Origin: Capsulimonadaceae bacterium
Lineage (GTDB): Bacteria > Armatimonadota > Armatimonadia > Armatimonadales > Capsulimonadaceae
Reading direction: 5' to 3'
NCBI GenBank assembly: GCA_031292625.1
Contig: JARLGU010000052.1
Location: 31,204-95,203 of the forward strand
DNA length: 64,000 nt
The notes under the pieces: model-generated
Databases searched by the model: none
What the model was told of the DNA's origin: nothing
Seen by the model: the letters and a program-made list of their open reading frames with translations, nothing else
In this document: piece by piece, positions 1 to 7,756 of the stretch
Layout of the letters: each line of letters starts with the position of its first letter
How positions within the stretch are numbered: position 1 is the first letter of the stretch
Program-made: the position numbers and the translations under genes

Positions 1-1
1 C

Positions 2-1078
2 GGCGAGCGAGATCTTGGCGTCCAGGTCAAAGCGTTCATGGACAAGTATCCAGGCGCATTTTTGCAGCGCGACGGCCGTTATGTCATAAGCCTTGGATGC
101 CCGATGGGATATGGACGAACGCACGGTAACTTTGTAGAATGGGACCGCGTGAAGCCGTTCTTCGATGCATGGAAAGGCCCCCAAGGCGTCTACATTATCC
201 TTAATACAACATGGAACTCGGACGACCTTGCGACCGGTTGGGGAAATGCGCCGAACGCGTTTGGTCTATGGACGGCGCCGCATGGATGGCACGAAACGCA
301 CGGGAGTCCTGACCTTCTGATTAGTTATGCCGCGCGGTACGGCAAGGAGATCTCGTGGCCGGTTCACAGCACGTATTACGGTGGGCGGAAAGGCTGCGAG
401 AGCATGGCGGAAGACTTGGGCGTGTCAGGCTTTTGTGACCTTTGGCGGGGCGCAATCGCACATCACGCGGCAATGGCCGAAGTGCAAACATGGAATGACT
501 TCAGCGAGGATCACGCGATAACAGAAACGAACTACCGCGGAGATACAATGATCACGCTGAACCGCTATTTTTCCGATTGGTATCACAACGGCGCACCGCC
601 GGCAATCACCGTGGAGCGCGTTTTTCTCTTCCACCACCGCCAACTCGTTAACGCTCGCCTGACGCAAGCGACTATCCTTGCGCACAACGACCAATGGCAC
701 AACACACCCACGGTCGACTACCTCAACGTGGTTACGATGCTACGCCATCCTGCCGACGTAAGTCTGACCGATGGCGAGCACACATGGACGTCAAAGGCGC
801 CTGCCGGGCTGCATGAGTGGCTGGTGTATGTTCCGTCTGTGCGCACACGGGCGGCGCCGGATTGCGTTGCGTACGATCACGGCGATGGGGCAGCATATCC
901 TCGTAACAATTCGGCGCGCACAGTGACCGTTGCCTCGGCTCTATCCGCGGGTATACCGTCGGCGACCGTTTCGCGCGGCGGTCATCAGGTCGCGTCGGTG
1001 CGAAGCCGTCTGCCGCTATCAGAAGATGCCAGGTGGCAGGATCTGGCCATGGTTGGCGATATGGCCCCTGATAAATAA
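2..1078 (+). CDS. GH71-type alpha-1,3-glucanase, 5'-truncated by window edge
   Basis: The frame is open from base 2, so the first internal ATG at 38 is not the true start; the N-terminal part lies outside the window. The visible 359 residues carry aromatic-rich, secreted-hydrolase-like sequence with the blocks FLQRDGRYVIS, WPVHSTYYGG and VQTWNDFSEDHAI, which I recognise from glycoside hydrolase family 71 (mutanase, endo-alpha-1,3-glucanase). The region after about residue 200 (AITVERVFLFHHRQLV onward) is the beta-rich C-terminal part seen in bacterial members. Expected role is hydrolysis of alpha-1,3-glucan outside the cell; a signal peptide cannot be checked. The next gene is convergent. Family call is from motif memory, without alignment. 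Confidence 0.72.
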   Translation, partial: GERDLGVQVKAFMDKYPGAFLQRDGRYVISLGCPMGYGRTHGNFVEWDRVKPFFDAWKGPQGVYIILNTTWNSDDLATGWGNAPNAFGLWTAPHGWHETHGSPDLLISYAARYGKEISWPVHSTYYGGRKGCESMAEDLGVSGFCDLWRGAIAHHAAMAEVQTWNDFSEDHAITETNYRGDTMITLNRYFSDWYHNGAPPAITVERVFLFHHRQLVNARLTQATILAHNDQWHNTPTVDYLNVVTMLRHPADVSLTDGEHTWTSKAPAGLHEWLVYVPSVRTRAAPDCVAYDHGDGAAYPRNNSARTVTVASALSAGIPSATVSRGGHQVASVRSRLPLSEDARWQDLAMVGDMAPDK

Positions 1079-1171
1079 GGGGCGCTTGCGATATCTGAGA
1101 TTGGTTGCGCGCAGTCTGACGTGCCCGAGCGGCCAATGGATTCCTGTGTCGGCGCCGCTTCGGTCGCACGG

Positions 1172-2323
1172 CTACAGGCGGTCGTACAGCGCTTCCAGCG
1201 CGTCTACCTGCGCGGCCATCGCGAGCTTCTCGCGGACGGCCGATCCGCCGCGCCGCGTGTAATCGGCTCGCAGCGCAGCGCCCGCGGCCGGGTCCAGGAA
1301 CGCGGCGACTGCATTGATTGCGGCGGGGATGTCGCCCAGGGGTACCGCGATGCCCCCGCCGGTCATATCGAGCACTTCACGGCAGCCGTCGATGTCGCTG
1401 GCGACTACCGGCAGGCCGGCCGCCATTGCTTCGACAAGCGCCAAGCCGAACGCTTCGTCGCTTGGTAGGTGCAGCAGCAGATCGAGCATCGGGAGCGCCG
1501 CCGGGACATCGTCCACCAAGCCCATCACCACCACTCGCTCGGCCACGCCCGCGGCATGCGCCGCTTCACGATAATCCCTGCCGCCTTTGTCCGCTGTTTC
1601 CTTGCCCATCAACGCGAGCCAGGCCTCAGGGACGACATTCAGCACGTCGCGGAAGCGCTCGATCACCGCGAGCTGTCCCTTGGCGTCATGACGTCCCACC
1701 ATGCCGATCACGGGCGCACCAACGGGAATGCCCCAGCGCGCGCGTGCGGAGGCTCGCGCTGCGTCGTAGGCGGTTGTGCCGGGCGCCAGGTAGGCGTCGC
1801 AGTCGATGCCGTTGTACACGGTTTCAACATACTCCGGGCGAAGGTGGTGCGCATCAACGACGTAATCCCGAACCGTCTTTGAAACGGCGATCGCGCGGGT
1901 CGTCCAGTTCTGAAAGAAGAGGCCGGCCAGACGTGGAGGCTTTCCCATGACGTGCCGCAGGTGTAAGTGCAGGACAACCTTGGGCGGCGACGCCAGCCCG
2001 ATGCCGCCGATGCGCACGCCGACGGCGACGGGGACGTAATCGCGGCGCGAGTGGATGTGAACGATGTCGGGCTGATACTTGCGGACGAGGCGGGCGACCG
2101 TTCCAACCGCGCCGAGGTCGCCGCTGTTCTTGGGAAGCAGCGTTTCGACCGGAACGCCGTCGCTGATGCAGTGCTCCCGGATCGCGCCGGTTGGGGCCGT
2201 CGCGTAGATCACCTGATTGCCGCGCTTAAGCAACTCGCTGGCGAACCGCGTGGAAGCGCGCGCGATCCCGCCGGCCGTGATCGTGGTCGCTACGTAGAGC
2301 ACCTTTCGGGGACGGGATGACAT
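1172..2323 (-). CDS. GT4-family glycosyltransferase
   Basis: A 383-aa GT-B fold glycosyltransferase. The N-terminal half begins with KVLYVATTITAGGIARA, the acceptor-side glycine-rich loop of family 4, and includes DIVHIHSRRDYVPVA. The C-terminal half has GAPVIGMVGRHDAKGQ and the EX7E donor-site signature within EAFGLALVEAMAAGLPVVASD. It probably transfers a sugar from a nucleotide donor to a lipid- or polysaccharide-linked acceptor at the cytoplasmic face; the acceptor cannot be read. It lies 129 bp downstream of rplA on the same strand, where rplJ would usually be, and may be read through from the ribosomal operon. The start is the ATG at 2323; no strong ribosome-binding site is evident. Confidence 0.85.
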   Translation of the reverse strand: MSSRPRKVLYVATTITAGGIARASTRFASELLKRGNQVIYATAPTGAIREHCISDGVPVETLLPKNSGDLGAVGTVARLVRKYQPDIVHIHSRRDYVPVAVGVRIGGIGLASPPKVVLHLHLRHVMGKPPRLAGLFFQNWTTRAIAVSKTVRDYVVDAHHLRPEYVETVYNGIDCDAYLAPGTTAYDAARASARARWGIPVGAPVIGMVGRHDAKGQLAVIERFRDVLNVVPEAWLALMGKETADKGGRDYREAAHAAGVAERVVVMGLVDDVPAALPMLDLLLHLPSDEAFGLALVEAMAAGLPVVASDIDGCREVLDMTGGGIAVPLGDIPAAINAVAAFLDPAAGAALRADYTRRGGSAVREKLAMAAQVDALEALYDRL

Positions 2324-2362
2324 TGTCGGGTGGCCTGTGGATCAATACTTATAGGCTGGTAC

Positions 2363-2430
2363 GGCCTTTCCAGCGAAGAAACCTTTCTCGCCAGCAAAGC
2401 TGGGAGGGCTAGGTTCCTTGCGGAAAGGCC
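2363..2430 (-). other. Nested hairpin between rplA and the GT4 gene
   Basis: A 9-bp perfect long-range pairing (GGCCTTTCC with GGAAAGGCC, 2363-2371 and 2422-2430) encloses AACCT/AGGTT and CCAGC/GCTGG pairings. It sits just after rplA in the transcript, the usual place of the L10 leader that precedes rplJ, yet rplJ is absent here. It has no T-run. It may be a terminator or processing site, or the relic of a ribosomal-protein leader; I could not match the L10-leader consensus. Confidence 0.4.
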
Positions 2431-2452
2431 GCGAACATACTTTCGAGACGAG

Positions 2453-3181
2453 CTACTTGACGACCGCGCGGATCGCGAGCAACGGATCGATCTTGACGCC
2501 TGGGCTCATCGTCGTCGAAAGGGTTACTTTCTTGATGTAGCGTCCCTTGGCGGATGACGGCTTGGCTTTAACGAGCGCCGCGACCAGGGCATGGTAGTTC
2601 TCAGCGATCTGCTCGCTGGTGAACGATGCCTTGCCGATCGGGGCATGGACGATGCCGGCCTTGTCAACGCGGTACTCCACGCGAGCGGCCTTCTTGACAT
2701 CGGCGACTGCCTGAGCGATGTTCGGGGTAACCGTCTGCGCTTTGGGGTTCGGCATCTTCTGCTTGAAGATCGCACCGAGGCGGCCGACCTGGCCCATCAT
2801 ATCCGGGGTTGCCATGATCAGGTCGTACTGCTTCCAGTCGAGCGACCCGTTCTGCACCTGGGGGATGAGATCGTCAGCGCCTACCAAATCGGCGCCGGCG
2901 GCTTCGGCTTCCTTAGCCTTGTCGCCTTTGGCGAAAACGAGGACCTTGCGCGATTTGCCAGTACCGAACGGCAGGGTGGTCGTTCCGCGGACCATCTGGT
3001 CGCCGTGCCTGGGATCCACGCCGAGGTTGATCGCGACATCGACGGTTTCATCGAATTTCGCGCTCGCAAGTCCTTTAACGGCTTCGATGGCGCCCTCGGG
3101 ATTAAGGAGCTCCTCGCTGGTCTTCTTGACGAGCGCCTTATAACGCGCAGATTCTACGTGCTTTCGATCTTTCGTTCGCAT
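2453..3181 (-). CDS. rplA: 50S ribosomal protein L1
   Basis: A 242-aa L1 protein of standard length, starting [18 protein letters not shown] and containing [19 protein letters not shown] and [20 protein letters not shown], both family hallmarks. L1 forms the mobile stalk next to the E site of the 50S subunit and in many bacteria represses its own operon by binding mRNA. I chose the ATG at 3181 rather than an upstream TTG at 3202 because GGGAG lies 7 nt before the ATG. It follows rplK by 82 bp in the secE-nusG-rplK-rplA operon. No rplJ or rplL follows, which breaks the usual KAJL order. Confidence 0.97.
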   Translation of the reverse strand: MRTKDRKHVESARYKALVKKTSEELLNPEGAIEAVKGLASAKFDETVDVAINLGVDPRHGDQMVRGTTTLPFGTGKSRKVLVFAKGDKAKEAEAAGADLVGADDLIPQVQNGSLDWKQYDLIMATPDMMGQVGRLGAIFKQKMPNPKAQTVTPNIAQAVADVKKAARVEYRVDKAGIVHAPIGKASFTSEQIAENYHALVAALVKAKPSSAKGRYIKKVTLSTTMSPGVKIDPLLAIRAVVK

Positions 3182-3263
3182 ACTGTTGCTCCCGCGGTGC
3201 AATCGGGGTTCGCCCCTCCCGCGATGGTGTCGTCCGGCTGCATGAGCGCGCGGCCGGGACGGA

Positions 3264-3686
3264 TTAGGCGATGTCGATGCCCATGGAGCGGGCGGTGCCG
3301 GCGATGATCTTCATCGCGGCGTCGACATCGTTGGCGTTCAGGTCGGGCATCTTCTGCTCGGCGATCGCGCGAAGCTGATCCTCGCTGATTTTCGCGACCT
3401 TCACTTTGTTTGGCTGACCCGAGCCGCTCGGTATGTTGAGCGCCTTCTTGAGAAGGTCGGCGGCGGGCGGCGTTTTGGTGATGAACGTAAAGGAACGGTC
3501 GTCGTAGATGGTGATTTCCACCGGAACGATTGAGCCGATCATCGAGGCGGTTTTTTCGTTGTACCCCTTGATGAATTCCATCATGTTGATGCCGTAACCG
3601 CCCAGAGCGGGACCGACGGGCGGCGCAGGGGTGGCCTTGCCGGCATTGATTTGGAGCTTTACAACCCCTACTACTTTCTTAGCCAT
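3264..3686 (-). CDS. rplK: 50S ribosomal protein L11
   Basis: A 140-aa L11 with the canonical N-terminus ([25 protein letters not shown]), the proline-rich hinge, and the C-terminal rRNA-binding domain ending [13 protein letters not shown]11 binds the GTPase-associated centre of 23S rRNA. The length matches the family norm of about 141 aa. Translation starts at ATG 3686 with an AAGAGG-type site about 8 nt upstream. It is third in the minus-strand operon, separated from nusG by an unusually structured 129-bp spacer. Confidence 0.97.
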   Translation of the reverse strand: MAKKVVGVVKLQINAGKATPAPPVGPALGGYGINMMEFIKGYNEKTASMIGSIVPVEITIYDDRSFTFITKTPPAADLLKKALNIPSGSGQPNKVKVAKISEDQLRAIAEQKMPDLNANDVDAAMKIIAGTARSMGIDIA

Positions 3687-3815
3687 AATAACCTCTTAGT
3701 ATCGATGTTGCCAGTTCCACGTTCTTCGCATGTGAAGAATGCCTCCGGCGGCCCCATGCGCGGGGAGCGGCAACTGCAAGTTGCATACGTTGTCGACGTG
3801 ACGCTTTTGCGAAGA
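3687..3815 (-). promoter_or_regulatory. Structured nusG-rplK spacer, candidate autoregulatory leader
   Basis: This 129-bp spacer holds at least two local hairpins on the transcript strand: TTCTTC/GAAGAA around a 6-nt loop near 3721-3738, and CCCC/GGGG inside CTCC/GGAG near 3744-3770. In many bacteria L1 represses rplKA by binding an rRNA-like site in this leader. The position fits, but I did not find an unambiguous L1-binding consensus. Confidence 0.35.
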
Positions 3816-4343
3816 TCAGACGACCTTTTCGATCTGGGTGAACTCGAGCTCCACCGGAGTCTCGCGGCCGAAGATGTTGATCAGAACCTTGACTTTGTCC
3901 TTGGCGGCGTTGATTTCCTGAATGTTGGCGTTGAAATCCGCGAACGGACCGGCCGTAACGCGAACTGCTTGGCCCACTTCCCAGACGGGACGATGGATCG
4001 GCCGCTCTTCCCGGATGGCGTCCTTGATGTTGCGGATTTCTTCCAGTTTGAGCGGTGTCGGCTTCGGGTCGCCGACGAACTTGATGACGCCGATCGTGTT
4101 GCGCACGAGGTGCCACGTGGTATCGTCGAGAACCATGTCGATGAAGACGTAGCCGGGGTAAACCTTGCGATCGACCTCCGTCTTGCGTCCCGCGCGAACC
4201 TTGGACTCTTTCTCCGTCGGGAGCAGAACCTCGTGGATCTTTTTGTTCCAGAGGTCCAGAGATTGGGCGCGCTTCTCGATGTTGGTCGCGACCTTCTTCT
4301 CGTGTCCCGAATATGTGTGGATGGTGTACCAGTGTCTCTGCAT
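3816..4343 (-). CDS. nusG: Transcription termination/antitermination factor NusG
   Basis: A 175-aa NusG: an N-terminal NGN domain (RHWYTIHTYSGHEKKVATNI, then YPGYVFIDMVLDD and FVGDPKPTPL) and a C-terminal KOW domain (VGQAVRVTAGPFADFNANIQ). It binds RNA polymerase clamp helices and couples elongation to Rho or ribosomes. The length is typical. It starts at ATG 4343, 9 bp after secE, so the two are co-translated from the consensus promoter near 4720. Confidence 0.97.
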   Translation of the reverse strand: MQRHWYTIHTYSGHEKKVATNIEKRAQSLDLWNKKIHEVLLPTEKESKVRAGRKTEVDRKVYPGYVFIDMVLDDTTWHLVRNTIGVIKFVGDPKPTPLKLEEIRNIKDAIREERPIHRPVWEVGQAVRVTAGPFADFNANIQEINAAKDKVKVLINIFGRETPVELEFTQIEKVV

Positions 4344-4352
4344 GGAACCTAC

Positions 4353-4634
4353 TTAGAATGAGTTGGCGCTAAAAATGTGTTGCCCGACGAGTTGGAGAGC
4401 CGAGTCGAGGAAGCCTTCCCATATGGCAACTGCGAGGATGAAGACCAGGACGACGTAAACGGACTTTTGCAAAACCTGCCGTTCAGGCCAGTGGGTCTTC
4501 TTCAGCTCGATGATGGTCTCGTTAAAGAACGTTCCAACGGCAGCAGGGTTGCTGCCCGGACCGGACTTCGCCAAGCGTTCCGCCCTTTGCCGCGCCTTGG
4601 CGACGCGAGGGTCTTCCTTTTTAATTTCAGGCAT
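4353..4634 (-). CDS. secE: Preprotein translocase subunit SecE
   Basis: A 93-aa single-membrane-span SecE. A charged cytoplasmic N-terminus is followed by the conserved amphipathic segment ETIIELKKTHWPERQVL and one transmembrane helix (SVYVVLVFILAVAIWEGFL). SecE clamps the two halves of SecY in the Sec translocon. The secE-nusG-rplK-rplA order is the common bacterial arrangement. It is the first gene after the promoter. I see no tRNA-Trp or rpmG directly upstream; the neighbour is glgP. Confidence 0.95.
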   Translation of the reverse strand: MPEIKKEDPRVAKARQRAERLAKSGPGSNPAAVGTFFNETIIELKKTHWPERQVLQKSVYVVLVFILAVAIWEGFLDSALQLVGQHIFSANSF

Positions 4635-4675
4635 AAACCGGCCTTCCTACCTGTGCGTCCGACAAAAAATATGAA

Positions 4676-4693
4676 CAGAAGCCGCGGCTTCTG
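4676..4693 (-). repeat. Perfect 18-bp palindrome in secE leader
   Basis: CAGAAGCCGCGGCTTCTG is a perfect palindrome beginning 15 bp downstream of the -10 box, so it lies at about +9 to +26 of the predicted transcript. On the transcript it is followed by a T-rich stretch (TTCATATTTTTT). It could be an operator, or fold as a 7-bp stem with a CGCG loop that acts as an attenuator. Confidence 0.6.
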
Positions 4694-4707
4694 CCCAAGT
4701 CCATTCC

Positions 4708-4737
4708 ATTATAGTCCCGAACCGTTCAAATTGTCAA
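4708..4737 (-). promoter_or_regulatory. Consensus sigma-70-type promoter of secE-nusG-rplKA
   Basis: Minus-strand TTGACA (4732-4737) and TATAAT (4708-4713) are separated by 18 nt. Both hexamers are perfect. Predicted start of transcription is near 4701, giving a leader of about 67 nt before secE. Confidence 0.85.
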
Positions 4738-4790
4738 TTGGTCGCGTGAGATATTTGTTCGGAACCGGGAGACATATCCGTAACGGAGCA

Positions 4791-4825
4791 TTTGCTCCCT
4801 CGTCCGGCCGGGATGAGGGAGCAAA
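4791..4825 (-). terminator. Hairpin downstream of glgP
   Basis: An 11-bp perfect stem (TTTGCTCCCTC at 4791-4801 with GAGGGAGCAAA at 4815-4825) and a 13-nt loop directly follow the glgP stop. No clear T-run follows, so it may act as a 3'-end stabiliser or a Rho-assisted terminator separating glgP from the secE promoter. Confidence 0.55.
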
Positions 4826-4833
4826 CAAGCAGC

Positions 4834-7308
4834 CTACTTGATGATCGATTTGGTTTCCCAAATATCGTTGGCGTAATCCTGGATCGTGCGGTCGCTGGAG
4901 AATTTCCCGGCGCGAGCCACGTTGAGGATCGACTTACGCGTCCAAAGATCCCCGTCATTATATTCGTGCGATGCCTGAGCTTGCATGTCGATATAGGAGG
5001 CGAGGTCTCCCAAAAGGAAGTACGGGTCTCCGCCCATAATCGAATCGTGAATGCCGCGGAACAGGCTCGGCTCCTTGGGCGAGAAGCGTCCGCCCGCGAT
5101 TGCCGCCATGACGCGCGAGATGCGGCTATCCTCGAGATATGTCCACGGCTGATAGGAGCGATCCCGCTGCATCCGCTGTACCTCGGGGGTTCGCAGGCCG
5201 AAAATGTAGATATTTTCAGGCCCGACCTCCTCTTCGATTTCGACATTGGCTCCGTCAAGCGTTCCCATGGTCAGGGCGCCGTTGAGCTGGAACTTCATGT
5301 TGCCGGTGCCGGACGCCTCGGTGCCGGCAGTCGAGATCTGTTCGCTGATGTTGGCCGCCGGGATGATCACCTCGGCAAGCGAGACGCGATAATCCGGCAG
5401 GAAGCAAACGCGGAGTTGGTCGCCGACGCGCTTATCGTTGTTGATTGTCGCGCCGACCGAGTTAATCAGCTTGATGATTGCCTTCGCCGCCCAATATCCA
5501 GGCGCCGCCTTGCCCGCGAACACGAATACGCGCGGCGATTCCAGCGTCGCTCCGTCCTCGACGATGCTCAGATACAAGTGGACAATATGCATCAGGTTGA
5601 GCAACTGCCGCTTATATTCGTGAAAACGCTTCACCTGGATATCGAAGAGCGCGTCGGGAGACACGTTGATTCGTAGTTGGTCGTGAATGCGTTTCGCCAA
5701 TCTGTCTTTGTTCGCGCGCTTTGCGGCGGCGAACTCTTGCTGGAATGCAAAATCGTCCAGGTAATCTTCAAGCTGCCTGAGCGCCGAGAGATCCGTCGTC
5801 CATTTGTCGCCGATCGTCTTCGTGATCAGCTTCGCGAGCCACGGGTTGGCGTTGAGCAGCCACCGGCGCTGCGTGACGCCGTTCGTCTTGTTGTTAAAGC
5901 GGTTCGGGAACATTACGACGAAATCGGCCGCGAGCGTGGTCTTGAGAAGGTTGGAGTGCAGCGCGGAGACGCCGTTGACTGAATGGCTTCCCACAATTGC
6001 CAGGTTCGCCATGCGGACCTTCTTCTCGGGGCCTTCCTCGATCAGCGAGAGGCGAGAGAGGAAACCGGCGTCGCCCGAGCGTACCTTCGTGGCAGCGTCC
6101 ATGAATCTGCGGTTGATTTCGAGAATGATCTGCAGGTGTCGCGGCAGAACGTACTCAACAAGAGCCATCGGCCACTTTTCCAGCGCCTCGGGCATCAATG
6201 TGTGGTTCGTGTAGCCAAGCGCGGCTTGCGTTATCTTCCACGCATCGTCCCAGAACATCTCCTCTTCGTCTATCAAGAAGCGCATCAGTTCCGCGACCAT
6301 GAGGGCGGGGTGGGTGTCGTTGAGCTGGATTGCCACGTGCTGTGCAAAGTCCGCGAAGTCGTCGTGGCTGGACTGGTAGACGCGAATGATGTCGCGAAGC
6401 GCGCACGCGACGAGGAAGTACTCCTGGACGAGACGGAGCTCACGGCCTTGCACCACGGCATCGGATGGATACAGCACTTTGGAGATCGTCTCGGAGGCGA
6501 TCTTTTGCTCGACGGCCTTGATGTAGTCGCCCATGTTGAAGATGTTCATGTCGAAATCTTGCGATGAGCGGGCCGAATAGAGGCGAAGGTAATTGACGGT
6601 CTTGCCGCCGTATCCGACGACCGGCATGTCGGCCGGTACGCCGATCAGGACCTTCCAGTCCATCCACATCGGGTTGTAATGGCCAAGGCGGTCGAGACCG
6701 TGTTCGATGCGTCCGTATAGCGGAACGATAACCGCTTCGCTAGGCCGTTCGATCTGCCACGGCGTCCCGTAGGCGCGCCAGCTGTCCGGCTTTTCGACCT
6801 GATATCCGTTGTCGATCTCCTGGCGGAACAAACCATACTCGTAGTTGATGCCGTATCCGAATCCGGGCATGCCAAGCGTCGCGAGGGAGTCAAGGAAGCA
6901 CGCGGCTAGTCGTCCGAGACCGCCGTTGCCGAGCGCCGCGTCGCTTTCGGCTTCAAGGGCATCCTCGAGGGTTAAGCCGAACGATTCCACTGCCTCGCGG
7001 CAGATATCCATGAGATTAAGATTATTGAGAGAATTGCTGAGGGAGCGGCCGATCAGGAACTCCATCGAGAGATAATAGAGCCGCTTTGCGTCCTGGGCGT
7101 TGTATTGTTCCTGGGTGGCAAACATGCCATCCACGAGAACGTCGCGGATCGCGAGGGCGATCGCCTGGAAAAGATGGTCCGGGGTAAGGTCGTTGCCCGA
7201 CTCGCCCAGCATATAGCGGAGCTTTCGACGGACGAGTTCCTTGAGCCTTTCGGGTGAAACGATGGCATGGCTCCCATTTGCGCCGGACGATGCGATGATC
7301 TCAGTCAT
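4834..7308 (-). CDS. glgP: Glycogen/alpha-glucan phosphorylase (GT35)
   Basis: An 824-aa phosphorylase that releases glucose-1-phosphate from alpha-1,4-glucan chain ends. Visible hallmarks are YYLSMEFLIGRSL, DAALGNGGLGRLAACFLDS, GYGINYEYGLFRQ, and the pyridoxal-phosphate block EASGTGNMKFQLNG with the cofactor lysine at about residue 672. The open frame extends to 7506, but that would overlap the STAS gene by 101 bp; the ATG at 7308 (MTEIIAS) has GGGAGG about 13 nt upstream and gives family-standard length. It is third in a minus-strand set behind an anti-sigma phosphatase/kinase fusion and a STAS protein, with 97 bp to the STAS stop. Confidence 0.95.
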   Translation of the reverse strand: MTEIIASSGANGSHAIVSPERLKELVRRKLRYMLGESGNDLTPDHLFQAIALAIRDVLVDGMFATQEQYNAQDAKRLYYLSMEFLIGRSLSNSLNNLNLMDICREAVESFGLTLEDALEAESDAALGNGGLGRLAACFLDSLATLGMPGFGYGINYEYGLFRQEIDNGYQVEKPDSWRAYGTPWQIERPSEAVIVPLYGRIEHGLDRLGHYNPMWMDWKVLIGVPADMPVVGYGGKTVNYLRLYSARSSQDFDMNIFNMGDYIKAVEQKIASETISKVLYPSDAVVQGRELRLVQEYFLVACALRDIIRVYQSSHDDFADFAQHVAIQLNDTHPALMVAELMRFLIDEEEMFWDDAWKITQAALGYTNHTLMPEALEKWPMALVEYVLPRHLQIILEINRRFMDAATKVRSGDAGFLSRLSLIEEGPEKKVRMANLAIVGSHSVNGVSALHSNLLKTTLAADFVVMFPNRFNNKTNGVTQRRWLLNANPWLAKLITKTIGDKWTTDLSALRQLEDYLDDFAFQQEFAAAKRANKDRLAKRIHDQLRINVSPDALFDIQVKRFHEYKRQLLNLMHIVHLYLSIVEDGATLESPRVFVFAGKAAPGYWAAKAIIKLINSVGATINNDKRVGDQLRVCFLPDYRVSLAEVIIPAANISEQISTAGTEASGTGNMKFQLNGALTMGTLDGANVEIEEEVGPENIYIFGLRTPEVQRMQRDRSYQPWTYLEDSRISRVMAAIAGGRFSPKEPSLFRGIHDSIMGGDPYFLLGDLASYIDMQAQASHEYNDGDLWTRKSILNVARAGKFSSDRTIQDYANDIWETKSIIK

Positions 7309-7405
7309 ATGTTTTGTGTGTCCTCCCGTCCAGGTCGAGCCTGGCGCTGCCCATGAGCCCAATAGCGCTGCCGTGGGCTGGCGTCCGCCGTCCAGAGAAT
7401 GTTGT

Positions 7406-7744
7406 CTAGCGGCTGAACGCGCGCAAAGCGTCCTCCTCGGTCCCGAGGATATCCATGATGCGGTGCATGCGGGCGATCTCAAAGGATGCCCGAACCGGTT
7501 TCGCAAGGTTGCAGAGTTTGAGATCGCCGCCGTTGCCGCTGACTTTTCGCAAGCACGACAGGATCGCTCCCAGGCCCGCGCTATCTACGAATCTGAGTTG
7601 TCCCATATCAAGCAGAACGAACTGGTGTTCTTCGAGCACTGGCGCCAATTCGCGCTTGAACTCCTCTGAAACACTTGCATCCAGATGGTCGGCTCGAACG
7701 CTGACGACAGCGACATCTCCCTTTTGCTCGACTGACATATCCAT
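7406..7744 (-). CDS. STAS-domain anti-sigma factor antagonist (RsbV/SpoIIAA-like)
   Basis: A 112-aa single STAS domain. The switch serine lies in the conserved FVDSAGLGAIL block (Ser55). In partner switching, unphosphorylated STAS protein sequesters an anti-sigma kinase and frees a sigma factor; kinase phosphorylates this serine and a PP2C phosphatase reverses it. Both opposing activities appear in the adjacent upstream gene, 12 bp away, so this pair forms a compact module. No sigma factor is encoded nearby. The downstream gene is glgP. Confidence 0.92.
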   Translation of the reverse strand: MDMSVEQKGDVAVVSVRADHLDASVSEEFKRELAPVLEEHQFVLLDMGQLRFVDSAGLGAILSCLRKVSGNGGDLKLCNLAKPVRASFEIARMHRIMDILGTEEDALRAFSR

Positions 7745-7756
7745 TACGACTTCTCC

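Noticed and set aside
732..1169. 145-codon minus-strand frame over the GH71 gene
   Set aside because: It is antisense to a clear hydrolase, with Arg/Pro-rich shadow composition.
2591..3307. 238-codon plus-strand frame over rplA/rplK
   Set aside because: It is antisense to two ribosomal protein genes with unmistakable conservation.
4635..4740. tRNA-Trp or rpmG upstream of secE
   Set aside because: These commonly precede secE, but this stretch holds only the promoter, palindrome and leader, with no cloverleaf or zinc-ribbon ORF.
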